From NCBI GenBank assembly GCA_947179155.2, contig OX359266.1:42371039-42435038 (forward strand): a DNA stretch of 64,000 nucleotides, written 5' to 3'. Shown one piece after another: positions 1 through 13,249 of the stretch (its first letter is position 1; each line of letters starts with the position of its first letter). Source of the DNA: Hedera helix (Eukaryota > Streptophyta > Magnoliopsida > Apiales > Araliaceae). The translations under genes were made by a program, and so were the position numbers. The notes below the pieces were generated by a model that saw only the letters and a list, made by a program, of their open reading frames with translations, was not told the origin of the DNA and did no database searches.

Positions 1-309
1 ATATCGGAAAAGAAAACAAAATGCTACCACTTCCTAGAATCTCCACAATTTTTGGGAAAAGATAATTTTGATTCTTTTTTAATCAAAATTAAATGAACAT
101 TCAAATTCCAAAGCCCTGAAAGTTGAATGCCTGACAAGGGACTGCATAGAAAATTGAGTATAAATCCAGATATTTTAATTTTCATGGCAAATAATATATT
201 CTCTTAACTGGTTCAAAATCAAGACAGCCCAAATGACTGATATCAGAAAAGAAAAGAAAATGCTAACACTTCCTAGAATCTCCACAATTTTTGGGAAAAG
301 ATAATTTTG
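1..309. repeat. Direct partial duplication, about 70 bp, in AXR1 intron or 3' flank
   Basis: Bases 1-69 and 240-309 are nearly identical, sharing the core CTTCCTAGAATCTCCACAAT followed by TTTTTGGGAAAAGATAATTTTG. They lie about 239 bp apart in the same orientation. The left unit may continue off the window. Nothing else in 1-668 looks coding. The 64-codon plus-strand ORF at 383-577 matches nothing I recognise. Confidence 0.6.
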
Positions 310-3300
310 TTTTACTTTACTCCAAATCAACTCGGCACAGCTGAGAGTTTCTAATGATATTAGGGTTTTAAGGTTTTGAACAATGAAAATTGGTCAGACA
401 ATCAAGGACTTATTTCCATTGAGCAAGAAAGCCTCAAAGTTCCCTTCTGAACATCAGAAACAGTTTTTTCTTTTGTACCTAATAGTAAGCAGTTCCATAC
501 ACCAGGTAATTCCATTGCAGTCGAAGTCCATACAACAGACCAAAACTGGCACCTCTAATAGACCTAATAAAAAGTGACTTCACTAGTCTCCAAACCATAT
601 TGGAAAGGAGAACCTTTTCTTGTTTATTTGACAGAAAGAGGGGAAAAGAAAAAAAAAAGTATACAAACCTGTAATCCTCATCTGTTAGATACTTCTGTAA
701 CTCTGGTTGTGATGGAGAGTTGAACTCATCCTCAAGGAGACGATATCTGCATACCTAATAAATTGAAAGTCAAAGTCTCGAAATCAGGAACACATCAATA
801 GTTTGGAAGATGGTGTTAGTTGTGCCAACAAAAATTAACTAGAATAGTTAAAACATCAAGCCAGTAAATCCCAGCTTGTAGATAAGTATGTGCTGTATTT
901 CTGAAGGATTTACATGCTCTTAGTTTGACAAGCTCCAGAAAAATTACATTCATCATCAAAAGTAACCAGCTGAATGAAACGGTACGATATAGAGATGAAT
1001 CGACAGTACCACTGAAACTGGCATTACTATAGGAATACAAATGTAGAAGTACAGGTAAAAAGAGAACAAAATAAAAGGCTCAGTCACTAATATTATTAAA
1101 AATAAAGTTACGGTAAGCTTTAAGCTTAGACACTAAACAGTCTCCTCAAGGGGCAACATCAATCATGTTAGAAAATTCATGTTCTCACATTAACATTCAG
1201 AAATACATTTTGATTTATTAAACGGGAAAAGTTAGCGACACATTAAATACAAAAGATTAAACCGTACACACTTACTGTCAGCTTTCTTGCATTTTTACAG
1301 AAGCTTTTTATTTTGGCCTTTGAGATGCTGTTTGGATCCCTACCAATTTTCTTCAATATATTTCTCACTCGTTGCTCAACCACAAGCATATCAGCCTCAG
1401 CCTTCGCTTGGTAGATTTTTTGCAGGTTTACATATAACCTAGAACACAGTTGGCAAAATTCAATTTATTCACCAAGTCAAATAATTCATACATATAAAAA
1501 GATAAAATACAGCAGAATGTCCTCAGAATGCTATAGTAACTAACTCAGTTGAAGAAGTCATGTCCGGTATTGATCCCTCAAGAGGTGCCTCGTCGCCACC
1601 TTCATGAGCAATGAACTCCTGAAATGTGAAAAAAGATTCACACACTTAAAGTTACACCAACAATGGTTGAAATAGCAGAGACCTTGAAAAATAATCTCAA
1701 AATCACTGGTTCGATCCCCACACATGGACAAAGAACCAAAAGAAAAGTTTAGGGGAAAACTAATGAATCCGAATACATAATACTTAATTTAAATGCAATA
1801 TGCATCCCATGAACAGGAACAAGGAGTAGAATGATTTTAGTCTACATAGATAATTTTGTAAAACCTGGTCCCAAAACTGTTGCAAGGGAATCTGAGAGTA
1901 AAGATGCCAAATCTTCATAAAGACCAACAAGTTACACTTGCACGCTGGTAAAATTTATACTAAAGCTCCACAATAGAAAGAATCAAGATGCAACAATCGA
2001 CGGCACTTATTTGCTAAATCTGTTCCCTACAAAATCCTGCTAGTTACTCCCAGCGGACCCAGAAAATGATAAATATGATATAGTTTTGTTAGGAAAGGTA
2101 AGAATGATTAGAAGATTACATAGAGAATTGGCATATTAAAAAAGAAACTTGAAAACCATAGAATCCGCAAGGACTCAGCAAGAAAAAAGCGTGAAAGAAA
2201 AGATTATTTATGAAGAATTAGCCTCACTAAGACCAACGATGATGCCAATTACTTAGCGACCAAAATTTCAAAGGCCCAGCTGTTTGGGTTTCAAGTTTCA
2301 ACCCCTACAGCTTGGGAACTTAGAAATCAGGGATGATAACATATAAAAGGGGAACCTCATCAGCACAAAGCATACATTTATCAAAACAAGAAATTTTCAA
2401 CATTAACACTAAAATTCACTTGAATAATAATTTGAAAAAAAAAGAAGTAAATCAGTAATAGAAATCAGAAAGTATATTTTCATGTTCTTTAAAGTACAAC
2501 AATGGCAAGCTACCTAATTTCAACTCAACATCTCCCAAACTAGTTGGGATGGGCCAAAAATGAAACCTATATGTAAGCGCAAAGGTAGAAATGCAACAAG
2601 AAAAATAAAATAATAGAAATAGATGGAAATTAAATTTAAAAGAAAAACATACATATGTACACACGGGCATACATATATAAAAAAGCTAAAATGGAAACAA
2701 AGGGGGGAGAGGGAAACCGAAAATACCTACTTCATAAAAATAAATGAATACATAGATACTCTGCAGGAGAAAAACCGAGGCATTACCTGCTGGATTTTTT
2801 CTATAAAAATCCTATTTATCTATTTATTTAATGTTTATTTATGTTGGACATTTATTTATTAATAAAATTATATCATTCATCATTCATTAAATGGTCATTT
2901 ATTTTGTTAATGTAAATCTCCAAATTTATATATATTGTGATTTATGTGTATAAATAAGTATTATATACAAAAAATATAAATCATATGTAATATATATAGA
3001 TAAAGATATAATGGTTTATAACCTATGATAATTTGAGGATATTATCATGTAGGTTATAGTGTTTTAATAGAGATGATTTATCTTGATCATGGAGGTTGGA
3101 CTTCTAATTAAAGTACTAGTGCATTAACGGTGTGCATTAAACGGATCATGTGATAATATTTTATTTATAAAATATTTTTACATAAATACTAATTTGTAAA
3201 TGTTTCTTCATTTTGAAATAATGATGGACTTAATATTGTTATATATATTAATTTAATATTCCAACGAGTGAAATCATATTGTGTTAATTAATATCTCGGA

Positions 3301-6300
3301 ATGTTAATTAATATATTTAATTAATATCATGAACATTATTATTGTCAAAACACCTATTAAGATTTTTTATAAGATAATTTATTATTGATCATAAAATCTT
3401 GGTCAAGTCTTTTAATATTTAATATTAAAATGATTGATTTAATTGTTAAATCAATTTATGATCAAATGAAGATAAATTATGGTCTTATGAAATTAGTTTA
3501 AATATATTGGGATTATATTTAATTCTAAAATATTTATGTACATCTACAGAGGAAATATTTACAGTTTATTAGTACATAATTTATTTTAATTAATTCATGG
3601 ACCGAAGTACAATTACAATTATTTAGTGGAATTAGTTGTAATTAATATTTATTTAGTATATTATTATTAGATAAAAATATATAAATAAGTATTGGAGCCA
3701 GAATAGGAATTCCTTAGAATTCTCATCCTAACCTAATATGAATCAGTTTTATAAGAGAGATACTGATCAATAAGGATATAAATATATTATTGATCAGATA
3801 AGTATTTGGGAGTTATTATTTCAAATCAGAGTAAAGATCAAAAAGCGTATACTCTTTCTCTCTCTCTTCTTAGGAAAAACACGCAAGAGTATTTTTTCAA
3901 AAGGGTGCTTTGGAGACCATACTCCAGATTCAGCAGAAGGTCATAGGAAGAAAGATCTTGAGCATACTCGAAGATTCAATCATGTTAATCCAACCAAACA
4001 CTAAATAACAATTTATATTATAGATACATGATTTATATATAATTGTTGTTTTGTATAAAACCATAAACATTATCCTGTTTTATTAAATTTTTAAAACTAC
4101 TTTTCGGAGAATTTTTCCAACATTACCTTTAGAGCTGCAACCATCACCCAAAATTCTGGTGAACTACAATCAACTTCTGCAGAGGCATCATTGATTATAC
4201 GCAGCAGATTTGGACCTGAGAAACGAAGGAATGGGATAACTTAAAAGTCTAAAAGTATCTAAAACTTACAAGTCTAACCCAGAAAAGAAAAACTACTAAC
4301 ATTGTAAGTTTCTGGTTCTAGACTATCCTCTTTGTGCTCTACTCAAAACAAATTTCTTCAGAGGCTCGATTAAAGTTTCAAACACAACTTTTATGAGCAT
4401 GAACGAAAAGAAATGCTTCTTCATACTTTTACACACTTAAATCATAGATTTTCATTTTAATACGTATTTTCATACTCCTTCCATCACATTCTAATTTACC
4501 CTTTTCTGGGTGTGCACAGATTTTAGACATGTCAAAAGCACGACTGTAAAACTTATATACATATTGATAAATATGGAAATTTATATATACATATTTGAGA
4601 ATATAATACATGAATTGGTTTCTTCACAAACCCCATGCTGAATGCATCCAAAAAAAGGCCACGTGAAACTGGGAGGAGGCAGTGCACTCTGTTAAATTTT
4701 AAGCCTATAAATCAAGTTTATTAAGCTTTTATTACATTTTCTCACAATTCTGTTGAACACTTACGCGGAAAATAGATTACATTTTTATAGCATTTGGAAC
4801 ATTTTCTAATTTTATAGGGATTCAGCTCATATGGTCACTAGTACAACCTATGGTGGATCAAGTCCATGTAAAACACGCAAAGTTCCAACTTAATTTTAAG
4901 ATTCATCTGTAAAACAGACCGAACTTGTACAAGGTTAAGCTCAGATAGGCTGCAAAGAACCAACTGAAAGTCATCCCAAAGAAAAGATAAAAAAGCAGAA
5001 GAGAGAGAGAGAGAGAGAGAGCAAAACAAAGGACTAGGAGAAAAACTAAGCCAATCAAAAGTGCTCAAGGTAAAATTTATATTTAGGCAAAAGTAACATA
5101 TTTCAAAGGGTTTAGTAATATATATTCAAGTACCCTCTATCTATGTCTATCGAATCTATTTTGTCTTAGTTACACTCCACATGCAACCCCACTGCATCTA
5201 CTGTCTTATGTTACACTTCACATGGAGACTAGAGAAAGTGAGAAAACTTGTTGCATATTTATTAATGAAACCTCCAAAGCTAGTACACATGGGTTATTCA
5301 CTACTTCGTCATATAAGTTTTGGTTAAGTGCTCTTACAGATGGAGCCATAATTCAGTATGGACTTGGCGTTCACCCTACATAACTAATAGTAACCTCTTA
5401 TAACTAAAACTACAAGCAAAGAAATAACAAATACTCAGTAAATCCTTCTTAAAACGCCCAGTTTTTTTATGCAACGTACTCCATAGAAATAGTGCAGATA
5501 TACCACCATAAAATCATGATCTTACTAATTCCTCGAGGAGCAAAGACTTTGAATGATGCATCCATAGCTTCTTTATAGTTGTCTTCATCCATAGCGATCA
5601 TCCTGGATTTGATCAGTTCCTAAGGTGTACAATGCACCAACAAAACAACCTTAGACAATAGAAGAAATATACTAACATATAAGGTGTGGAAGCTGAAGGG
5701 AAAGTGTAAACCTTGAACTCCTTTTTCTCATCCCTAGTTGATGGAAGACTTCCACCATGACTTTTGGTCCATTCGTCAACCATCTTTACAAGAATAATAA
5801 CATATGGTATATGCTTGTGGACTACAGGATCAGGGACGTGTAAATCAATTGTTTCTGTGAACCTATAATTGATGAAACATGTAATCAGTATCTAAAAAAT
5901 ACGCTACACAGGAAATACGCTATCAAAAATTGCACAAATGATAACGATTTGTACATAAATAAATTAGCTGAGACCTAAGAAGAAAGGATTCGAGTTCAAG
6001 GATATCGATTCACCGTACAAGGATTCAGAAATTCCGCACAACTCAAAAAATAGAAATTTGAGTTATATGCACACAGGCACACATTTATATATATTAAAAT
6101 ATTGAAACCAGTAAATAATTTAAGATGAAATGAAAAAAAAACGAGAAAAAGAAAACACACACACACACTCATTATATGAGAACTTATGAAATATATACTA
6201 ACTAATTCGTATACTAACTCCTAGATAGTAGTAGCATATAAAACATTATAATAATTAGTACAGTGTATGGTATTAGTATTATATTCAGTTGTCATCGTTA

Positions 6301-9300
6301 AAAAAGAACTCTTGAATCCCCCAAAAGAATCTTAACAAATCCAGAAGAATCTCCTAATCTGGATTCAGGAATTCGCCAACTAAATGAAGAATCCTTACTT
6401 GTTAGGCTGACACAGATGAAAAATCAATGCAGTTTACCAAAAAAAAAAAATGAGTAATCAATGTACAAGAATAAAATATGGATAGAATGAACAAATAAAA
6501 CAGTAGCACTTGAGAAATTCAAACCTCCTGAGCTCAGGCCATGGATTATTTAACCGGAGATCGTCTAGAAAATGATCAGGCTTCGATTCAATCACAGTAT
6601 GTTCCTGCCACAAAGACAACATGTAAGATTAGAACCCTTAGCTTGCAAGATTATGAAGATTGATATCTTCTCTTGATTCAATTTCTATTCTGCATCATTT
6701 TCTAACATAGACACCTTAATAACACCTATAATCCTAATCTTATGGGAAATACAATTGAATTTCCAAATAATTATAATTTCTCAACCACGTACATAACACA
6801 GTCACAATTATTCAATCCAAAATACATCCAATGAGCAATCCATGTGAAAATTGTATTTGTTCCCAGAGTTCTTTTAAATATTAGTAATCATCATCTTGAT
6901 AAATAATTATAATGCCAAGATAAAAATTCGCCCAAAAACCTCATACACATTACCTTCACACTGATGCGAACAAACCCAGTCAGACCATAAGAGCGCGCAA
7001 ATATCAACATAACATTTGCCTCACGACAGATAATATCCAGCTTTACCATTGAATCTTCCACCAGCTGGAAACAACGGTTCAACATTTGAACAGAAATTTA
7101 AATAAATAAAGGACACGCTATAATTGTAGGAGATTTCATCAAGGTAGCATAAGATGATGAATAAATGATTATACAATTATATGCATTTACACCCATCAAA
7201 TTGACCTAAAAAAGAAGCTCACTATTTCCAAGTAACTATTCTTTTAGAAAGGAAGATGGCAAGCTTCTTATGAGTGGAGTTCACTCATACGAAATAATAT
7301 AAGACGAAGAGGCAATAAACTCCTGAAAAACACCATCCACAAAAAGAGAAACTATGACATGATATATTGCTGGAATATGACACTTGAAGTCATTCAAAAA
7401 AACTCCCTCCTTACTTGTAAGGGACATTAAAAAAACTCCGTCCAAAAAACTTTATATGGCCACTTCTAATGGGCACATAGTTTAGAAAGAAAGGTGAAAC
7501 ATTATAATCCACAATCATCACTTCCTTAGATTATATTTGAACTCCACAAGCTTTCCTTATCATATTTTGATAAAAATTTATACTTGACCTCCATATATTA
7601 TGCTCTCTACTCCTTAAATATGAGTTTTTGTGGTTTAATGAATGGTGAGAGGTGATTGAGCTATGTTGGAAAATGTAATAATAATCATGGGCAATCACTA
7701 AAAACCTTAAGCAGAATACTCAGCAGTTGGAATTTTTATATTTTTTTATGTTTTGTATCCAGTGAACAGTTGGGATTACATTATGCAGTTCAATACATGA
7801 CATGAAATACACACACACACACACACGCATTATGCAATTCAAATTATGAATTCTTATGTACACAGTTATTTGCATGAAATATCACTTATGCTAAGCCGTT
7901 TAATTTCAGTTTCTAATCAGTAATTGTGGATAAGCAATGTAATATTAATATCAATTTGCATAAGTTGAAGCCCTTTACAGTTCAATCTTTTCTTCCTTTT
8001 CTTCCTTTTTTTTTTTTTTGTGTCTGAGAGAGAGTCTGGATGTGTGTGTTTTGCTTGCATGCAAAGATGGCAAAATTACAGATTTGGAAATTTGAGTGTG
8101 GATACTTGTAGAGAAGCACACTATGACAGATAATTAAGATAATTTAACATAATAGACCCAGAAATGATGCAGAACAAGATTGAAGAAGGAAAAAAGGGGA
8201 TAAAAGGAAGAATAGTATGGCGACAAAAGCAAAAGGCTTGAATTCAATGTATAAAAATGACAGCTTACATCAGTTTATATAGAATATAACAATGTTCTAA
8301 AAGGCGTTAGGTGGGAGACGGGCGGTCGAGGGGGGCCTAGGCGAGATTTTTTATTTTAAGCCAATTTTAATATTTTATATTACATTTATCTAAACAAAAC
8401 ACTAATATAAAGCAAAACAATCTTTAATAAAGATAATAAATACATTTGCTTAAAGTTCAAACACATATCCATATTGCCAATGTCAAAGTTCAAACACAAA
8501 TATGCAATTGTTCTAAGTTCAAACACAAACAAATAATAAAAAATACAAATTAATAGTCCTTATCTCCATATCCCTCTATATCTCCAACTCTTTTTCTCCA
8601 TATCCTTCCAAGATAATATCCCCATCGGACTCACACTCAAACTCCTCATCTCCTTCTTTCTCCGTGTCATCATCAGATAAAAAATATTCTTCATGAAATT
8701 CTCTTACTCCAACATTTCTACTACTTCTCCTAAGCTCTAGAAAGCTATCTGCTCCGAATGCTTCACCAACCGCCTCCCAAGTAAGAGCCGAATAGCCCTC
8801 AACTTCATCATTCACTCTCACGACTTCATTTTGTAGCTTAGTTATTAAAAAAAAAATAATTGCAGCCTTAATTTCTTTGACTAGGCCCCGCCTAATTTCT
8901 CTATCTTGTCCTGCCTAATTTCTTGTCTAATTTTTTGGAGGGATTTTTTTTCCGCCTTAGGCCTAGGCGAGGCACCAGGGGGGGTCTAGCGCTTAGGCGG
9001 GGTGGCAGGAGGGGCCTAGCGCCTAGGTGGAGATTTTTAGAACACTGGAATAAATAAAACCCTAAACTTGGAGAGCAAGTAATTACAACACAAAAAGAAA
9101 ATTAGCGAGATAAAAATTACAGAACAAATTTACACCTGTGTAGCTACGACCAAGGTAAACTGAGAAAAAAATGACGGGCTCGTCTTTATCAATTCCTCCG
9201 GATTCTCTTCAATGAATTTGGCTTTTACAGCGTCATTTAACTCTTGAAGAAATGAACACACACATTTTGCCTTGGACTGCCCAACGCTGGATTCATCCAC

Positions 9301-10055
9301 TATCAACATCACAGGCAAAACGTGAGACCAAAAAACTTAAATGTGAAGAACTAGACAAATCAAGACACATACCCATATAGTTATTTCCAAGGTCGCCCTC
9401 TTCAACTTTAGAGCCATCAACGACAGTAATACTTCCAACACCACCAAGAACAAGATTTTTTAGGGTTTCAGAACCAGTAGGACCACAATTAAGTAAGCAT
9501 ATACTTGCTTTCTCAAGGGCAGCTTGTCCTTGCTCACCCCAGATCCTGTCAAAATACATATTAAAAATGTTCATTCTAAATCAACAAATAAAGGTTATTA
9601 GAACAAGTAAATTCCAATCCAAGAGTTTCTAATCTGATTCAATGATACACTAGAATACACAACTTTTTATAGTCGCTTTTTCTCGCTCTATCATTTTCAA
9701 AGTTGCTTCTGAACTACTTTCTAGTAACATATCCACAGTTATTTATTTTTTCCGCTTGCTTATCAAAATAACTATGCTCCAACAATGTCCCAATTGGTTT
9801 CTTAAAATAGGTAAGTGAGTATACATATAATTTTAGAACTTTCGGTACGGTGGTGCTCAAAAGCAGTTTACCTTTCTCTTCCACACTAAAATTTTGGAAG
9901 ATGCGGGTGAGTAAATGCAGTTAGGGCAAGAGTGCGAGAAAGACAGACATATGTAAGCACAACGGAGGGTAAATCATAATTAATATGGAAATAGAGTGGA
10001 AAGAGAATTGACGATACCTGAGTTGACGATCGTATTTGGTTTTGGGTTCCGCCAT
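1..10055 (-). CDS. AXR1: AXR1, NEDD8/RUB-activating enzyme E1 regulatory subunit (3' end off left edge)
   Basis: This is the non-catalytic half of the E1 that, with ECR1, activates RUB/NEDD8 for cullin modification and so for auxin signalling. Coding exons on the minus strand are 10055-10018, 9545-9373, 9299-9136, 7064-6954, 6604-6525, 5862-5712, 5619-5526, 4215-4127, 1618-1545, 1438-1276 and 754-669. They total 1223 nt, about 407 residues; the family is about 540, so roughly 130 C-terminal residues are missing beyond base 1. The start ATG at 10055 gives the family N-terminus MAEPKTKYDRQLR. The ThiF/E1-like adenylation fold follows, with RIWGEQGQAALE, LLNCGPTGSETLKNL and VDESSVGQSKAK. Later blocks include SYGLTGFVRISVKEH, KPDHFLDDLRLNNPWPEL and PLEGSIPDMTSST. 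All introns seen are GT..AG. Two introns carry transposon insertions, but every visible exon is open, so the gene looks functional. No exon was found in 1-668. Identification is by recalled family sequence, not a search. Confidence 0.93.
2788..4122 (+). mobile_element. Solo LTR (copy 1) in an AXR1 intron, TSD TTACC
   Basis: A 1335-bp block starts TGCTGGA and ends TCCAACA, the terminal pattern of many Copia-type LTRs, and is flanked by perfect 5-bp repeats TTACC at 2783-2787 and 4123-4127. No internal retroelement sequence is present, so it is a solo LTR left by LTR-LTR recombination. A TATA-like stretch (about 3776-3786) followed by a CT-rich tract (about 3855-3870) suggests plus orientation, antisense to AXR1. 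A diverged copy in inverse orientation lies at 54356-56042. The family name is unknown to me; Copia-type is inferred from the termini only. Confidence 0.85.
7806..7826. repeat. (CA)n microsatellite in an AXR1 intron
   Basis: A short CA dinucleotide run within the same 2-kb AXR1 intron that holds the hAT-type element. The rest of this intron (7065-8289) shows no coding signal. Confidence 0.8.
8290..9047. mobile_element. hAT-type nonautonomous element with CCTAGGCG-rich ends, in an AXR1 intron
   Basis: The termini are inverted: CAATGTTCTAAAAGGCG at the left and the complement of CAGTGTTCTAAAAA at the right. Both ends carry GC-rich subterminal motifs related to GCCTAGGCG. The flanks GAATATAA (8282-8289) and GAATAAAT (9048-9055) look like an imperfect 8-bp target duplication. 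The element shares its ends with 51672-52865. Inside, an 81-codon minus-strand ORF (8821-8576) encodes an acidic tail rich in D and E. It could be the degenerate C-terminus of a transposase, but I cannot assign it. Confidence 0.75.
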
Positions 10056-10790
10056 TGCTAAGTATCTGAAGAAAATCGAGCTCGCTGGCTAGCTACGCAG
10101 AGTGTGATTTTGAGAGAGACCTGTGTTCAAAAGGGGGGGAGAGAGAGAGAGACTTGATATGGAACCCAGGCCCAAACTTTTTAGAAATAGTTCAGCATTG
10201 TCGCATGAATACCTCTTCAAATACTACTCCCCGAGAATATCATTTGATTATTCTTGTCAATACATAAAATTTTAAAATTGATATAAATTTATTTAATTTG
10301 AATTAATTTAATAACAATGTTGTAAACCACTTCAAATATATTATTGAGTAGAAGAATGTTATTTTGCAAATTAAAATAAATTTATATTATAATTTGATTT
10401 TTAAGACTGGAATAATTAATTAGGATCATATTTAAATACGATTCTTTTTATATAGAATAAATGGTGTACTTTTTATTTTATTTTATTTGTCTAATTTTTA
10501 TTTTCAGGAAGAGGGGTAGTTCATACATGGACACACCTCACACCTTCAAATCAAGTGTGAACCATGTCTGATTCTAACACCAGCTTCATTAAAAGGGCAA
10601 TGATAGGGTAATAATATGTAGGTATTTATTATTAATTTTAATATTGATTTTTTTGATAAATGTAATTCATGTAAATGAGAACTCGATATACTATTCAATT
10701 AATTATTTTTTGATAAAGATGTTAAAAGTTTTAATACTTTTAAAAATTAATATTTCAATTACTAAGCACAATATATAAATTAATTATTTT

Positions 10791-11136
10791 AAATGTTTGT
10801 AAACTCGGATCGGACCGGCCGGTCCGGTTTAGCCCAAAAAATCTGTTTTCAGCGACTCGGTTGACCACCAGTAAAACCAGTTAGTTGACTCGGTTTTAAA
10901 AAAAAAAATTGTACAAAAAAAATTATTTTTAAAATTAGATATTTTTATTAATATTATAACATTATTTCACTATATTTTATCTTATAAAAAATTAAATATT
11001 TTAAAATTTTATTAATTATTCATAATATATTTATATATATATTTATGATGTTACCGATTCAATAACAGTTCGACTACTGATTAGACTAATAACTCATCCA
11101 CACAATACATTTTTCGGTTCAAGTTTACAAACATTG
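10791..11136 (+). mobile_element. TIR MITE, GGACCGG-rich family (copy 1)
   Basis: The ends are inverted repeats: AATGTTTGTAAACTCGG at the left and the complement of CAATGTTTGTAAACTTG at the right. The subterminal regions are rich in CGGACCGG-like motifs around an AT-rich core. The flanks ATTATTTT and ATTACTAT agree at 6 of 8 positions, which is compatible with a decayed 8-bp target duplication of hAT type. A related copy in opposite orientation lies at 54532-54920. Confidence 0.7.
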
Positions 11137-11694
11137 ATTACTATACCACATCTAGATACGTGTTTGGTATTGTGGTACACCTCGTAAGTGTGTTCATTTA
11201 GGTTCAAATTATAAAAATATAAGAATCAATTATGTGATATAAAAAAAAATCTTGAGATTATTAAAGCATGTTAGGGAGAGACTTGTAAGTTGGTCAAGTT
11301 AATTTATAAGTCATTTCTTACATTTAGGTGTTTGGTAACCGTTTATTTTTTGCCATTACTTTTTAAGTCAAAAAAAATAAGTAAGATTTCGTTACTTATT
11401 TTAGATTGACTTTTCAGTCACTTTTTTTAAGTTGGTCAAAATTTATGAATTGTCCATTATACCCCTAACATGTTTTGCTAATTTACAATACTTAACCTTC
11501 AACCTAAATGACGAATACTCCTCCTCCTCTTCTAACATAAACATTAAAATCTCTTCTAATGTAAACAACATACATCCTGCTCTGCTCTCTTTCTCTCTAC
11601 TCGGTGTCATTCTTGCTCAATTTTCCATTATATTTGATGGATTTTGAATTATATTTTCTTGTTTTAGATAATTAATTGTTAGAAAAATTTGTTA

Positions 11695-12725
11695 AAGCAG
11701 ACACGTAAGTAGACATGTCATACTTGTCTAGATTATATATAAAACAAAATAAAGCTTGAACATACTATAAAGCAGACAGGTTATACCTGTTTAGATTATA
11801 TGTAAACAAAACAAAGTTTGAACATATAGTTAAGGGTGCACACAAAATAAAAAAAAAATCAAAAAATCGACCGGATCAAACCGAGTCGTTATTATTTCAA
11901 ACAGAAAAGCATAAAATCGAACACTGTAAAACTGAAAAACCAAAGCTAGTTCAGCCAATTTGGTTTAACTTCTAAAAAAATCGAAACCGACCAAACAATT
12001 TTAAATTATAATATAATTTATATACTTTTCTAATAAATATTTATTTTATATAATTATATATTTATTATATGCATTTGTTGTAACAAATTTGTAAAACTTC
12101 TATCCTAGTCAGTGAGTTAGGTGATTTTTGTTTTTCTGTGATGAATTTAGAGAACTTCTATCATAATTAGTAGTTATTGAGTTAGTGTTTATCAATTATT
12201 ATGCCAAATTGACAATAAGATGAATATCAAATTATCAATTATCAACAATATCACACGTATTGTCAAGAACATAAGAAACTTCACATGACATTAATATTAT
12301 ATACAAAAACTGAGATAATATACTGTGATACTAAAATGAATTAATATTGAAGCAAGAGTTTAAAAATGAATTAAGGATGATATTATAGTACTTTAATTTT
12401 ATTTAGATCAGATAAATTCATAACTCTATACCTTATCCCTTATGTTTAAGTTTTATAACCAACTAAATCAATTAAATTGACTAATTTAACCGATAATCGA
12501 TTACGGAGTAAAAATTTAGGTGATTTTGATTTTTAATTTTTTATAACTGACATAAATGGTTTGGTTATATTTTTTCTTACCAACCGACCGTTGTGCACCC
12601 CTACATATAGTAAAACAGACACCAAAACATGTCTAGATTATATCTACAACAGAAAGTTTGAACATACAATAAAGCAGACAACCACACTTATCTAGATTCA
12701 TTATGTAGTGGTTATTTAATCATTA
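11695..12725. repeat. Minisatellite, about 65-bp unit, about four copies, split by a hAT-like element
   Basis: Units of the form AAAGCAGACA...GTCTAGATTATAT...AAAGTTTGAACATA occur at about 11695-11764, 11768-11830, 12604-12669 and 12671-12725. Units two and three are separated only by the 773-bp element at 11831-12603, so the array was tandem before that insertion. Units differ by scattered substitutions, and the last one is partial. Confidence 0.75.
11831..12603. mobile_element. hAT-like nonautonomous element, perfect 8-bp TSD CATATAGT
   Basis: The element runs from TAAGGGTGCACAC to GTTGTGCACCCCTA, so its termini are inverted repeats (TAGGGGTGCAC type). It is flanked by identical CATATAGT at 11823-11830 and 12604-12611. 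It is 773 bp long, AT-rich inside, with no transposase. The terminal motif and 8-bp duplication point to the hAT superfamily. Confidence 0.85.
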
Positions 12726-13248
12726 TTTCAATCCTGAAATAAACTAAAATATATTTACTTGGTATATTAACGTAAATGTAAAATGCAGAAACCTCGCACC
12801 GACTCTTTTAGTTATTATGTTTTCTACTACAATTAGTGTGTACCCCCTTGAAATTGAAGTGTAATTTTGAACTATATAAAAGTTTTTTTTTCTCAATTCT
12901 TACGAGTTTATTTTTTGATTACATTGAAAGGAATTTATTTGTTTTTATTAATGTTCTTTTTAGTAATCTTTATATTAGATTTTAACTTATAATTCATTAT
13001 CAGCTGAATACTTTTATAATTATTTTAACTTATTTTTTGACTTTTTAGTCAAATTGGTGCCCAACGTATTTATTTATAAATTAATTTTAACTAGATTTAT
13101 ATTTTAACTTTTAAGTCGATTTAAAATAAATCATTATCGAAGACCACCGGGACCTAATAGGTGCTAAATTCAAAATACCACGTATTTTCAACACTGATGG
13201 CATACTATACCTAGATAGCGTGGCTGGAATTGATTCTCGTACTACTAT

Positions 13249-13249
<1 letters not shown>

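Noticed and set aside
383..577. 64-codon plus-strand ORF near the left edge
   Set aside because: It lies in AXR1 non-coding sequence and has low complexity. I recognise no domain, and the length is expected by chance.
1690..1725. TGGTTCGATCCCCACA, a tRNA B-box-like phrase
   Set aside because: There is no A box or cloverleaf upstream at the right spacing. It lies in an AXR1 intron and is at best a decayed SINE trace.
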